Source: Dialister sp. CAG:486
Lineage (GTDB): Bacteria > Bacillota > Negativicutes > Veillonellales > Dialisteraceae
Reading direction: 5' to 3'
Assembly: GCA_000434475.1 (NCBI GenBank)
Contig: FR879608.1
Coordinates: forward strand, 1,558-10,933
Length of the DNA: 9,376 nt
Shown here: one piece after another, positions 1 through 4,440 of the stretch
How the letters are laid out: each line of letters opens with the position of its first letter
Numbering within the stretch: the stretch's first letter is position 1
Notes under the pieces: model-generated
Seen by the model: the letters and a program-made list of their open reading frames with translations, nothing else
What the model was told of the DNA's origin: nothing
Databases searched by the model: none
Position numbers and translations under genes: made by a program

Positions 1-100
1 TCTGGTAAGGCGGAACCGCTCTGGCGCCGGTCACCGGATCCGGTACCTGGCCTGCATGCTGCTGAAGAGTTTCGAAATGATAATGTTTTACGTCTGCCAT
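1..100 (-). CDS. metY: O-acetylhomoserine sulfhydrylase (MetY), N-terminal fragment
   Basis: The first 33 codons of a gene that continues beyond base 1. The product begins [18 protein letters not shown] and goes on with [15 protein letters not shown], the characteristic N-terminus of the PLP-dependent Cys/Met-metabolism family. In the MetY branch this reads F-E-T-L-x-x-H-A-G-Q, then P-D-x-x-T-G-A-R-A-V-P. Members make homocysteine from O-acetylhomoserine and sulfide in the cytosol. The ATG at 100-98 is preceded by a perfect AGGAGG at 114-109 with 8-nt spacing, so the start is secure. The catalytic lysine region lies outside the window. A Met-type T-box leader directly upstream fits a methionine-pathway gene. 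A related enzyme such as cystathionine gamma-synthase is possible but less likely given the HAGQxPDPxTGARAVP pattern. Confidence 0.88.
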   Translation of the reverse strand, partial: MADVKHYHFETLQQHAGQVPDPVTGARAVPPYQ

Positions 101-128
101 GATGAATTCCTCCTGTAAAAAAAGGCTG

Positions 129-166
129 TTGATAGCTCTCCGGAAAGCGCCTCTCTGGACTATCAA
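129..166 (-). repeat. Inverted repeat in the metY 5' leader
   Basis: The 7-base arms TTGATAG (129-135) and CTATCAA (160-166) are perfect inverted complements separated by 24 bases. The transcript could form a long-loop hairpin between the T-box terminator and the metY ribosome site. It has no T-run, so it is not a terminator. It may be an mRNA fold or a protein site; the role is unknown. Confidence 0.4.
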
Positions 167-187
167 TCACTATTTCTTCCTTCATAG

Positions 188-220
188 TAAATGTGGCAAT
201 GCGTGGATAAATGTGGCAAT
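188..220. repeat. 13-bp direct repeat, 20-bp period, in the metY leader
   Basis: TAAATGTGGCAAT occurs exactly at 188-200 and again at 208-220, a start-to-start distance of 20 bp or about two helical turns. It lies just downstream of the T-box terminator and upstream of metY. The spacing places both copies on the same DNA face, as for a dimeric DNA-binding protein, but no such regulator is identified here. Confidence 0.5.
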
Positions 221-254
221 AAAAAAATCTCATCCCTATCAAAGGGACGAGATC
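221..254 (-). terminator. Intrinsic terminator of the T-box leader
   Basis: Reading the minus strand, ATCTCGTCCC (253-244) pairs with GGGATGAGAT (236-227) through one G-T pair around the loop TTTGATA, followed by a run of T down to 221. This is the regulated terminator expected directly 3' of a T-box sequence. Uncharged tRNA bound to the leader should favour the competing antiterminator. Confidence 0.9.
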
Positions 255-492
255 GTCATTCGTGTTACCACCCAATTTTATGTCCGGATCGCTCCAGAAC
301 ACCTTATCAGGTACGCCGGCTGTTGCCTTGATACCCTATCTCTATAACGGGAGCTCCCGGGCTGCTTCATCATTCAGCATGCCAGGCTCAGAGGCCATCT
401 TCCATGGATTCGTCTGTACTCGTTTTCACCTGCCCGAGCTCTCTTTGCCAGCATCCTTCATGTACTCTTCTCTTCACTGCCTTTATGAAGTT
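221..492 (-). ncRNA. T-box riboswitch leader, probably tRNA-Met responsive
   Basis: The T-box core TGGGTGGTAACACG lies at 274-261, about 7 bases before a strong terminator. Upstream elements match the family: a GAAGAGTA segment near 473-466, an AGAGAG segment near 444-439, a GGTG distal-loop motif near 429-426, and a specifier-loop segment GAAGATGGCCTCTGAG at about 402-387. The base triplet in specifier position is ATG (398-396), which reads methionine. The UGGU bulge would pair with an ACCA tRNA end, as elongator tRNA-Met would provide. When uncharged tRNA-Met accumulates, the antiterminator should form and metY be transcribed. The class is certain; the Met assignment rests on the specifier alignment and on the downstream gene. 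A second ATG at 405-403 is a less likely specifier. Confidence 0.9.
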
Positions 493-498
493 GAAGCT

Positions 499-527
499 AA
501 TATACACCCTCAGAGAATTTGTGTCAA
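499..527 (-). promoter_or_regulatory. Sigma-A-type promoter of the T-box/metY unit
   Basis: A perfect -35 TTGACA (527-522) and a -10 TATATT (504-499) are separated by exactly 17 bp. Transcription should start near base 492, just before stem I of the T-box. Confidence 0.85.
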
Positions 528-575
528 GAGTTTTTTATTCAAAATGGGAGAAAGGTGTGAGGCTGGGATCAGGAT

Positions 576-665
576 CTAAGGATTCAATAAATCCTGCAGG
601 TGGCGAAGGGCGGATATGTCTCCCATGGCAGCAGAATGATGCCTCCTAAGCTCTGCATCCAGCAT
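576..665 (-). CDS. Possible 29-aa ORF coupled to trpF
   Basis: An ATG at 665-663 shares one base with the trpF stop codon (TGATG), the classic layout for translational coupling. The ORF runs 29 codons to TAG at 578-576. The peptide starts MLDAELRRHHSAAMGD and continues ISALRHLQDLLNP, a charged sequence with a leucine-rich stretch that could form an amphipathic helix. It has no signal peptide or membrane segment, and I recognise no family. No strong independent ribosome site is seen, only purines in the trpF tail, so expression would depend on re-initiation. It could be a gene remnant or chance. The only support is the overlap and the peptide-like composition. Confidence 0.35.
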   Translation of the reverse strand: MLDAELRRHHSAAMGDISALRHLQDLLNP

Positions 666-1255
666 CAGCTTTCTTTGACAGCCTGAATAAACGCCGCTAT
701 CTTCTCCGGATCCTTCCCCTTCCTGTCTGTATACTCCACACCCGACGATACGTCGACGACGTCAGGATGGATGTGGGAAATCGCCCTTCCTACATTGGCT
801 GCCGTAAGGCCGCCCGCAAGAAACCATGGCTTCCCCCGTTTCTTTTCCGCGAGCCTCTTCCAGTCGAAGGCCTTCCCGCTACCAGGCTCTGCCGCGTCAA
901 AAAGATGAGCGCAGATGCGGGGATCCTCTTCTTCCTCCGCTTTGCCATTATACGCACGGATGATGGGGAGCCGGGTCCTAGAAAGTACCTCTGCTCCAAG
1001 CACGCCGTGTACTTGCATATAGTCGAAGCCTACCTTCTCGATCTCCTCAGCCTGTGCCAGCGAGGGAGACACCACGACCGCCACCTTTTTGATACGCGGA
1101 TCTGCCGCACGCAGGATGGCCTTTGCCGTCTCAAGAGAAATGCTGCGTTTGCTTTTCTCGAAGAAAAGCACCATCCCCATATATGAGACATCAGGATAGG
1201 AAACAAATGCGGCCTCCTTCGGATCTGTGAAGCCACAGATTTTGATCTGAGTCAT
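665..1255 (-). CDS. trpF: Phosphoribosylanthranilate isomerase (TrpF)
   Basis: Catalyses the Amadori rearrangement of N-(5'-phosphoribosyl)anthranilate to the carboxyphenylamino-deoxyribulose phosphate, a cytosolic step of tryptophan synthesis. The 196-aa protein is normal for this TIM-barrel family. It has the N-terminal KICGF motif with catalytic Cys7, an LFD at 118-120 whose Asp120 matches the general acid, the PGSGKAFDW loop (124-132), the AGGL phosphate-binding strand (147-150) and the C-terminal SSGVEYTDRKGKD (170-182). An ATG 18 codons further upstream is in frame, but the internal ATG at 1255 is chosen because it has AGGAGG 5 nt upstream and begins exactly at the family N-terminus. 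No other trp gene is present. It follows the P-loop/Asp23 gene by 78 bp with no visible promoter between them, so co-transcription is likely. Confidence 0.95.
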   Translation of the reverse strand: MTQIKICGFTDPKEAAFVSYPDVSYMGMVLFFEKSKRSISLETAKAILRAADPRIKKVAVVVSPSLAQAEEIEKVGFDYMQVHGVLGAEVLSRTRLPIIRAYNGKAEEEEDPRICAHLFDAAEPGSGKAFDWKRLAEKKRGKPWFLAGGLTAANVGRAISHIHPDVVDVSSGVEYTDRKGKDPEKIAAFIQAVKES

Positions 1256-1260
1256 AGAAC

Positions 1261-1266
1261 CCTCCT
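1261..1266 (-). promoter_or_regulatory. Ribosome binding site fixing the trpF start
   Basis: AGGAGG on the minus strand sits 5 nt before the ATG at 1255. It favours this start over the longer in-frame ATG at 1309, which would add 18 residues with no family match. Confidence 0.85.
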
Positions 1267-1333
1267 TTGGTATCATCAGCCTTCCCCTCGTTTTGCAGAC
1301 GATGATCATTCCTGATCCACGGCCGCCAGTTAC

Positions 1334-2170
1334 TTACCTCGCCACGTCTGTCGTCACATTCACACGGATCGTCTCGAGCGACATGCCTGTCGTATGCTCG
1401 ATCTCCCGCTGGATCCTGTCACGCATGGTATGGATCACCGATTTGATCTCCTGCGGCGTCCCCGGGCGGACGGAGACGTCAAGTGCCAGGATGAGGCCAT
1501 TCAGCTGGCTCTCGCTCTTCTCACTGCTGACGCCTGTGATCCTGACTTTCTTCATCCCCTTCACCGCATAACGGACAAGCGAAGCGATGACGCGGTCAGA
1601 GAAGGAGAGCTTGCCATAGTAACTGAAGACCGGACGCACGACAGAGCGTTCATTCTGCTCGCTGAAACGCTTTGGCACTTCCTTTTTCCGATTTCTGAAA
1701 AATTTCAGCGGATCGACAAGGTACCCCTTGAAATACGGCTTCAGCTCCATCGTCGGAACGGGGATGACATGCTTCCCTTCCTTATGACGTGCTTCGCTCG
1801 CCTTCATCATTTCTTCAGGACGCGCCACATCCTCGATGCGGATATACTTGCAGGGCTCCGGCAAATCCAGTGCCTTCGTGATCGTCACGACCATACGATC
1901 TGACGTTCCCAAGATCAGAATGCGGTCCGGATGGATCTTCTGGAGCATCTTCTTCACATCTTCTCTCTGCTCTTCATCCCAGAAAATTGCACGGCGCACA
2001 GCCTTCAAGCGGCTCTCTTCTCTCTTGGCTGACTTCCCTGCGACAATGCGGTTGTGATAGATCAGGATCCCGTCATCAATGATGCAGGAGCATTGATTCT
2101 CATAGGCGATCACCAGCGCACGGTCACTCTTACCTGTGCCTGGCGGTCCATAAAAAGCTACAACTTCCAT
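1334..2170 (-). CDS. P-loop ATPase fused to an Asp23/Gls24 domain
   Basis: A 278-aa protein of unknown function. The N-terminal half is a P-loop NTPase: the Walker A motif GPPGTGKS is at residues 8-15, a short hydrophobic strand ending in Asp-Asp is at 29-33, and a second strand RILILGTSDR at 83-92 resembles a sensor strand. A conserved-looking GKHVIPVPT segment follows at 132-140. The C-terminal part, about 185-278, reads as an Asp23/Gls24 (alkaline-shock, DUF322) domain: GKLSFSDRVIASLV, then LILALDVSVRPGT, then a helix ending IEHTTGMSLETIRVNVTTDV. Free-standing members of that family are linked to envelope stress. There is no signal peptide or membrane segment, so it should be cytosolic. 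The ATG has an AGGAGAG ribosome site 4 nt upstream and its own promoter. It heads a unit with trpF. The domain calls are firm by eye; the function is not known. Confidence 0.85.
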   Translation of the reverse strand: MEVVAFYGPPGTGKSDRALVIAYENQCSCIIDDGILIYHNRIVAGKSAKREESRLKAVRRAIFWDEEQREDVKKMLQKIHPDRILILGTSDRMVVTITKALDLPEPCKYIRIEDVARPEEMMKASEARHKEGKHVIPVPTMELKPYFKGYLVDPLKFFRNRKKEVPKRFSEQNERSVVRPVFSYYGKLSFSDRVIASLVRYAVKGMKKVRITGVSSEKSESQLNGLILALDVSVRPGTPQEIKSVIHTMRDRIQREIEHTTGMSLETIRVNVTTDVAR

Positions 2171-2195
2171 AGTGCTCTCCTTTTCGTTTTTCTTT

Positions 2196-2224
2196 AGTAT
2201 AAATGTTCACGGGAAATTTGTCAT
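2196..2224 (-). promoter_or_regulatory. Promoter of the P-loop/Asp23 gene and trpF
   Basis: A -35 ATGACA (2224-2219, one mismatch to consensus) and a -10 TATACT (2201-2196) are separated by exactly 17 bp. They sit about 25 bp before the gene start. Confidence 0.75.
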
Positions 2225-2241
2225 GAGGAAAATGGAGAAAG

Positions 2242-2269
2242 GGTTAGAGGTTCAAGGTTCGGGGTTAGC
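2242..2269 (+). repeat. Heptamer array, four GGTTNNN units
   Basis: Four consecutive 7-mers in perfect register: GGTTAGA, GGTTCAA, GGTTCGG and GGTTAGC. Confidence 0.7.
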
Positions 2270-2314
2270 CCACGGGACGGGATGCCTCTTGATTGCGTAC
2301 GAAAACTCTGTTCG

Positions 2315-2342
2315 AATGAGAAATTAGAAATGAGAAATGGTG
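2315..2342 (+). repeat. Heptamer array, AATGAGA type
   Basis: AATGAGA, AATTAGA, AATGAGA and AATGGTG in 7-base register. The array is followed by GATGCGGCGCAT. The same array and flank occur inverted at 4336-4375. Confidence 0.75.
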
Positions 2343-2344
2343 AT

Positions 2345-2371
2345 GCGGCGCATAAAAATCAGAAGCGCCGC
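2345..2371. repeat. GC-rich hairpin GCGGCGC/GCGCCGC
   Basis: Perfect 7-base inverted arms: GCGGCGC at 2345-2351 and GCGCCGC at 2365-2371, with a 13-base AT-rich loop. No T-run follows, so it is probably part of the composite repeat rather than a terminator. The same arms flank a dispersed repeat at 4249-4345. Confidence 0.6.
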
Positions 2372-2399
2372 GGAGTTTCGATAGCGCTTCGTGCGCAAC

Positions 2400-2433
2400 G
2401 TCATTTCGACCGTAGCCGAGGGTCTTTATTGCA
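2400..2433 (+). repeat. Dispersed repeat, copy 1
   Basis: GTCATTTCGACCGTAGCCGA followed by GGGTCTTTATTGCA. It belongs to the same family as copies at 2482-2611 (two, opposite strand), 3816-3848, 4102-4136 and 4258-4333. The family core is GTCAT, then a C-G-rich partial palindrome, then GATCTTT. Confidence 0.7.
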
Positions 2434-2481
2434 AAACGCTCATCGCCTGATGTGAGGCAGCACCAGGACATCGTTTTCCCT

Positions 2482-2611
2482 CGGTGCATACACGATGATT
2501 CTCGCAGTGCAGTAAAGATCCCTCGGCTGCGCTCGGGATGACGATGCGGTGCATACACACTGATTCTCGCAGTGCAGTAAAGATCCCTCGGCTGCGCTCG
2601 GGATGACGATG
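2482..2611. repeat. Tandem 65-bp duplication of a dispersed-repeat unit
   Basis: Unit 1 (2482-2546) and unit 2 (2547-2611) abut and differ at only two adjacent bases (GA versus AC, near 2494 and 2559). Each begins CGGTGCATACAC and ends GCTCGGGATGACGATG. Each carries the dispersed repeat on the minus strand. The near identity indicates a recent duplication. Confidence 0.92.
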
Positions 2612-2622
2612 CCAGAGAATTC

Positions 2623-2674
2623 CAGTCACCAGCCACCAGTCACTCCTAATCCCCAATCCCTAGTCCCCAGTCAC
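2623..2674 (-). repeat. Heptamer array, GTGACTG/GGGATTA type
   Basis: On the minus strand it reads GTGACTG, GGGACTA, GGGATTG, GGGATTA, then a 3-base break, then GTGACTG, GTGGCTG, GTGACTG. That is seven heptamers, all in register except at the single break. Confidence 0.75.
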
Positions 2675-2682
2675 CTACAAAC

Positions 2683-2706
2683 AAAAAAGAAGCCTTTCGG
2701 CTTCTT
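2683..2706 (-). terminator. Intrinsic terminator of murB
   Basis: On the minus strand AAGAAGCC (2706-2699), loop GAAA, GGCTTCTT (2694-2687) and a further T-run to 2683. The stem begins immediately after the murB stop codon, so the 3' UTR is essentially absent. The A-rich opposite side also makes the hairpin usable from the plus strand. Confidence 0.9.
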
Positions 2707-3615
2707 TCACTCTTCCCCTACGATCTGAACCTCGGTATGCAGATCCACGCCATAGGCCTCTTTGACCTTCTGCTGTACCTGATGGATGAGAGAGAGCATG
2801 TCTTCGCAGGAGGCACGGCCATTATTGATGAGGAAACCGGCGTGTTTCTCGCTGACCTGCGCATCGCCCACCGAAAATCCTTTGAGTCCCAGTTCTTCGA
2901 GCATCTGTCCGACAAAATGACCATCGGGACGCTTGAAGGTGGATCCGGCGCTTCGTTTTTCAAGAGGCTGCTTCGTGGCTCTTCTCTGGTTGAGATCCTT
3001 CATCAGCGCTTCGATGTCCTTTTGATTGCCCGGCTTTAACGAAAGCGTGATATCAAGGATGACTTCCCCGTTCTGCATGAAGGGGCTGTGACGATAACCA
3101 TAGCCCATATCCTTGATGGAGTGGACAATGATATCCCCCTTTGCATCACAGGTGGTAGCAGAAACGATGATCTTCGCCATTTCTCCGCCATAGGCCCCCG
3201 CATTCATATAAGCAGCTCCGCCAATACTGCCGGGAATGCCGCTTGCAAATTCCATTCCGGAGAGACCATACTCCAATGCTTTCCTTGCAGCAGCTGCCGT
3301 AGGCACTCCGCTCGCGACCGTCAGGAGATTCTCTTTCCTTTCCATGCGGTGCAGACGACCGGTGAATACCACCGCCCCTCGGATGCCTTTGTCCCGGACG
3401 AGCAGGTTCGCCCCGCCGCCCAGTACGAAAAGCGGCACCGCATGCTTGTGTGCGAGCTTTGTGATGAGGCACACTTCTTCTGTCGTTTCCGGCATCAGAA
3501 AACAATCTGCCGGCCCACCAATGCCAAAGGTGGTATGACGCTTCATGGGTTCATTTGTCTTTATCTGATTCTCTCTTAAAATGCCGGAGAAAATGCTTGC
3601 ATAGTCGTTATTCAT
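2707..3615 (-). CDS. murB: UDP-N-acetylenolpyruvoylglucosamine reductase (MurB)
   Basis: Reduces UDP-GlcNAc-enolpyruvate to UDP-MurNAc with NADPH and FAD, an early cytosolic step of peptidoglycan synthesis. The 302-aa length and architecture match the type II (Gram-positive-like) MurB. Visible motifs are the HTTFGIGGPAD segment (27-37), FAD-binding LGGGANLLVRD (65-75), FASGIPGSIGGAAYMNAGAYG (123-143), the GYGYRHSPF region (171-179), SAGSTFKRP with catalytic Ser225 (222-230), LKGFSVGDAQVSEKHAGF (244-261) and the C-terminal HTEVQIVG with catalytic Glu295. KRP replaces the more usual KNP after the catalytic serine loop. ATG 3615 has an AAGGA site 7 nt upstream. The gene is monocistronic, with its own promoter and terminator, and lies between two repeat islands. 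Confidence 0.97.
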   Translation of the reverse strand: MNNDYASIFSGILRENQIKTNEPMKRHTTFGIGGPADCFLMPETTEEVCLITKLAHKHAVPLFVLGGGANLLVRDKGIRGAVVFTGRLHRMERKENLLTVASGVPTAAAARKALEYGLSGMEFASGIPGSIGGAAYMNAGAYGGEMAKIIVSATTCDAKGDIIVHSIKDMGYGYRHSPFMQNGEVILDITLSLKPGNQKDIEALMKDLNQRRATKQPLEKRSAGSTFKRPDGHFVGQMLEELGLKGFSVGDAQVSEKHAGFLINNGRASCEDMLSLIHQVQQKVKEAYGVDLHTEVQIVGEE

Positions 3616-3652
3616 ATCCGATTCCTTACCCTTATAAAATCATATCTTATTT

Positions 3653-3681
3653 ATTATAAGGATGCACATGGAGCGCGTCAA
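3653..3681 (-). promoter_or_regulatory. Promoter of murB
   Basis: A -35 TTGACG (3681-3676) and a perfect -10 TATAAT (3658-3653) with exactly 17 bp between. They lie about 38 bp before the murB start and directly abut the end of the repeat island. Confidence 0.88.
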
Positions 3682-3702
3682 TGGGAAAAATGGGAACCTT
3701 GA

Positions 3703-3772
3703 GTGACTGGAGACGGGTGACTGGTGACTAGTGTCTAATGTCTAATGTCTAGTGTCTAGGGATTAGGGATTA
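3703..3772 (+). repeat. Ten-unit heptamer array
   Basis: Seventy bases parse without a break into ten 7-mers: GTGACTG, GAGACGG, GTGACTG, GTGACTA, GTGTCTA, ATGTCTA, ATGTCTA, GTGTCTA, GGGATTA, GGGATTA. Neighbouring units resemble each other most, as expected from slippage or unit-by-unit duplication. Confidence 0.85.
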
Positions 3773-3815
3773 GACTAAAAGACCCAGAGACTGGGAGATA
3801 TCAGACTCCCGTATC

Positions 3816-3848
3816 GTCATCGAAAGCGCAGCTGAGGGATCTTTCTTG
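3816..3848 (+). repeat. Dispersed repeat, copy split by a MITE-like element
   Basis: GTCATCGAAAGCGCAGCTGA followed by GGGATCTTTCTTG. The sequence expected to follow (CACTGCGG) is found only after the inserted element, from 4012. The flanking CCGTATCGTCAT recurs inverted at the far copy ending near 4143. Confidence 0.65.
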
Positions 3849-4007
3849 GGAAACACTGATTAAATCGTTATCGGATTTCATTCTTGGATTTTTATACAGA
3901 GCGAGGAGACAGGGGGCGCGAATAGCGAGCTATTTAAGGAGGATGTCGACGACGCTATGTATAAAAATCCATATGAAATCTGATTCCGTGATTTAATCAG
4001 CGTTTCC
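3849..4007. mobile_element. MITE-like element, 159 bp, with CTTG target duplication
   Basis: The long terminal inverted repeats begin GGAAACACTGATTAAATC on the left (3849-3866) and, on the other strand from 4007, GGAAACGCTGATTAAATC, matching at 17 of 18 bases. The arms continue, less perfectly, to an identical inner block TGGATTTTTATACA at 3885-3898 and 3971-3958, both exactly 36 bases from their end. The centre is GC-rich and unpaired with the arms. CTTG lies directly outside both ends (3845-3848 and 4008-4011). No transposase ORF fits inside, so it would have to be mobilised in trans. The parent family is not identified. Confidence 0.75.
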
Positions 4008-4101
4008 CTTGCACTGCGGTCAGTATCACATAGGCATTGGCAGGGAAACGATGCCTTGGTGCTACGTATTTCTGCTTTCACACATGCATCGTTTATCGAT
4101 C

Positions 4102-4136
4102 TGCAAGAAAGATTTCTCGCTTGCGCTCGAAATGAC
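4102..4136 (-). repeat. Dispersed repeat, inverted copy
   Basis: On the minus strand it reads GTCATTTCGAGCGCAAGCGA followed by GAAATCTTTCTTGCA. It is in opposite orientation to the copy at 3816-3848. Together the two, with their ATGACGATACGG outer ends, make a large interrupted inverted repeat spanning 3809-4142. Confidence 0.7.
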
Positions 4137-4173
4137 GATACGGAAAAAGGATATCCCCAAAAGTTTGAAAGCA

Positions 4174-4211
4174 GGGATTAGGGATTAGGTGTCTCAAGTG
4201 ACTAGTGGCTG
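4174..4211 (+). repeat. Heptamer array, GGGATTA/GTGACTA type
   Basis: GGGATTA, GGGATTA, then GTGTCTC with one extra base before it and two after it, then GTGACTA and GTGGCTG. It uses the same unit vocabulary as the arrays at 2623-2674 and 3703-3772. Confidence 0.65.
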
Positions 4212-4248
4212 GAATGCCAGCTCATGGCATCGCCATTATTTATACTCC

Positions 4249-4345
4249 GCGGCGCTTAGATCCTTCGACTCAGTTCTCCTGTTTCAGATAAGCCATTTGC
4301 TAACATACGACGTTTTTCTCCGCTCAGGATGACGAAATGCGCCGC
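4249..4345. repeat. Interrupted dispersed repeat inside GCGGCGC/GCGCCGC arms
   Basis: The arms GCGGCGC (4249-4255) and GCGCCGC (4339-4345) enclose AGATCCTTCGACT (4258-4270) and CCGCTCAGGATGAC (4320-4333). These are the two halves of the dispersed repeat, separated by about 49 unrelated bases. In the sister locus at 2345-2371 the same arms enclose only 13 bases. Confidence 0.55.
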
Positions 4346-4350
4346 ACCAC

Positions 4351-4375
4351 CATTTCTCATTTCTCATTTCTCATT
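4351..4375 (-). repeat. Heptamer array, AATGAGA type (inverted copy)
   Basis: On the minus strand AATGAGA appears three times in 7-base register, followed by AATGGTGGTGCGGCGCAT. This matches the array and flank at 2315-2352 on the plus strand. Confidence 0.75.
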
Positions 4376-4440
4376 CAATCGAGGCTTTCAATCGCAATCA
4401 AGGGGCAGCACGCCCTATGGGCCTCCCCCTTCCCCCATCA

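Larger units (their letters stand above)
2225..2682. repeat. Repeat island between the murB terminator and the next promoter
   Basis: A gene-free stretch almost entirely made of repeats. On the plus strand it holds, in order: heptamer array GGTTNNN (2242-2269), heptamer array AATGAGA (2315-2342), a GC-rich hairpin, one dispersed repeat (2400-2433), a 65-bp tandem duplication (2482-2611) and a heptamer array CAGTCAC/TAATCCC (2623-2674). Open frames here translate to the HPERSRG-type peptides that such repeats commonly give and are not considered genes. Confidence 0.85.
3682..4440. repeat. Repeat island between the rbsB terminator and the murB promoter
   Basis: About 760 bp without a gene. On the plus strand it holds a ten-unit heptamer array (3703-3772), a small GGGAG/CTCCC hairpin (3793-3810), a dispersed repeat (3816-3848) broken by a MITE-like element (3849-4007), an inverted dispersed repeat (4102-4136), a second heptamer array (4174-4211), an interrupted dispersed repeat inside GCGGCGC/GCGCCGC arms (4249-4345) and an AATGAGA-type array on the minus strand (4351-4375). 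Read on the minus strand, the 4405-4174 part is collinear with the island at 2281-2660. Confidence 0.85.

Noticed and set aside
581..592. The GGAT/ATCC hairpin downstream of trpF as terminator
   Set aside because: The stem is only about four to five base pairs, AT-rich, and not followed by a T-run, so trpF transcription may read on toward metY.
262..649. Short plus-strand frames over the T-box region
   Set aside because: They lie opposite a structured leader with clear minus-strand promoter, T-box and terminator signals.
1256..1309. An 18-residue N-terminal extension of TrpF
   Set aside because: The added residues have no family match, and the AGGAGG site lies within this stretch just before the inner ATG.
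2265..2656. Open frames of 123 and 76 codons on the minus strand over the repeat island
   Set aside because: The translations contain the HPERSRGIF motif repeated from the 65-bp units. This kind of peptide comes from translating dispersed repeats. There is no ribosome site, and the frames overlap each other and run through the heptamer arrays.
3951..4050. A tRNA or small structured RNA in the island around 3950-4050
   Set aside because: The pairing seen is explained by the MITE arms and a minor GGCAT/ATGCC hairpin. No tRNA T-loop motif or cloverleaf is visible.
3878..4081. A 67-codon frame across the MITE-like element
   Set aside because: It crosses the element boundary and the inverted repeat, has no ribosome site and no similarity to a transposase.
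2242..4211. A CRISPR array as explanation for the short repeats
   Set aside because: The units are contiguous 7-mers without spacers, the repeats are degenerate, and no cas gene is present.
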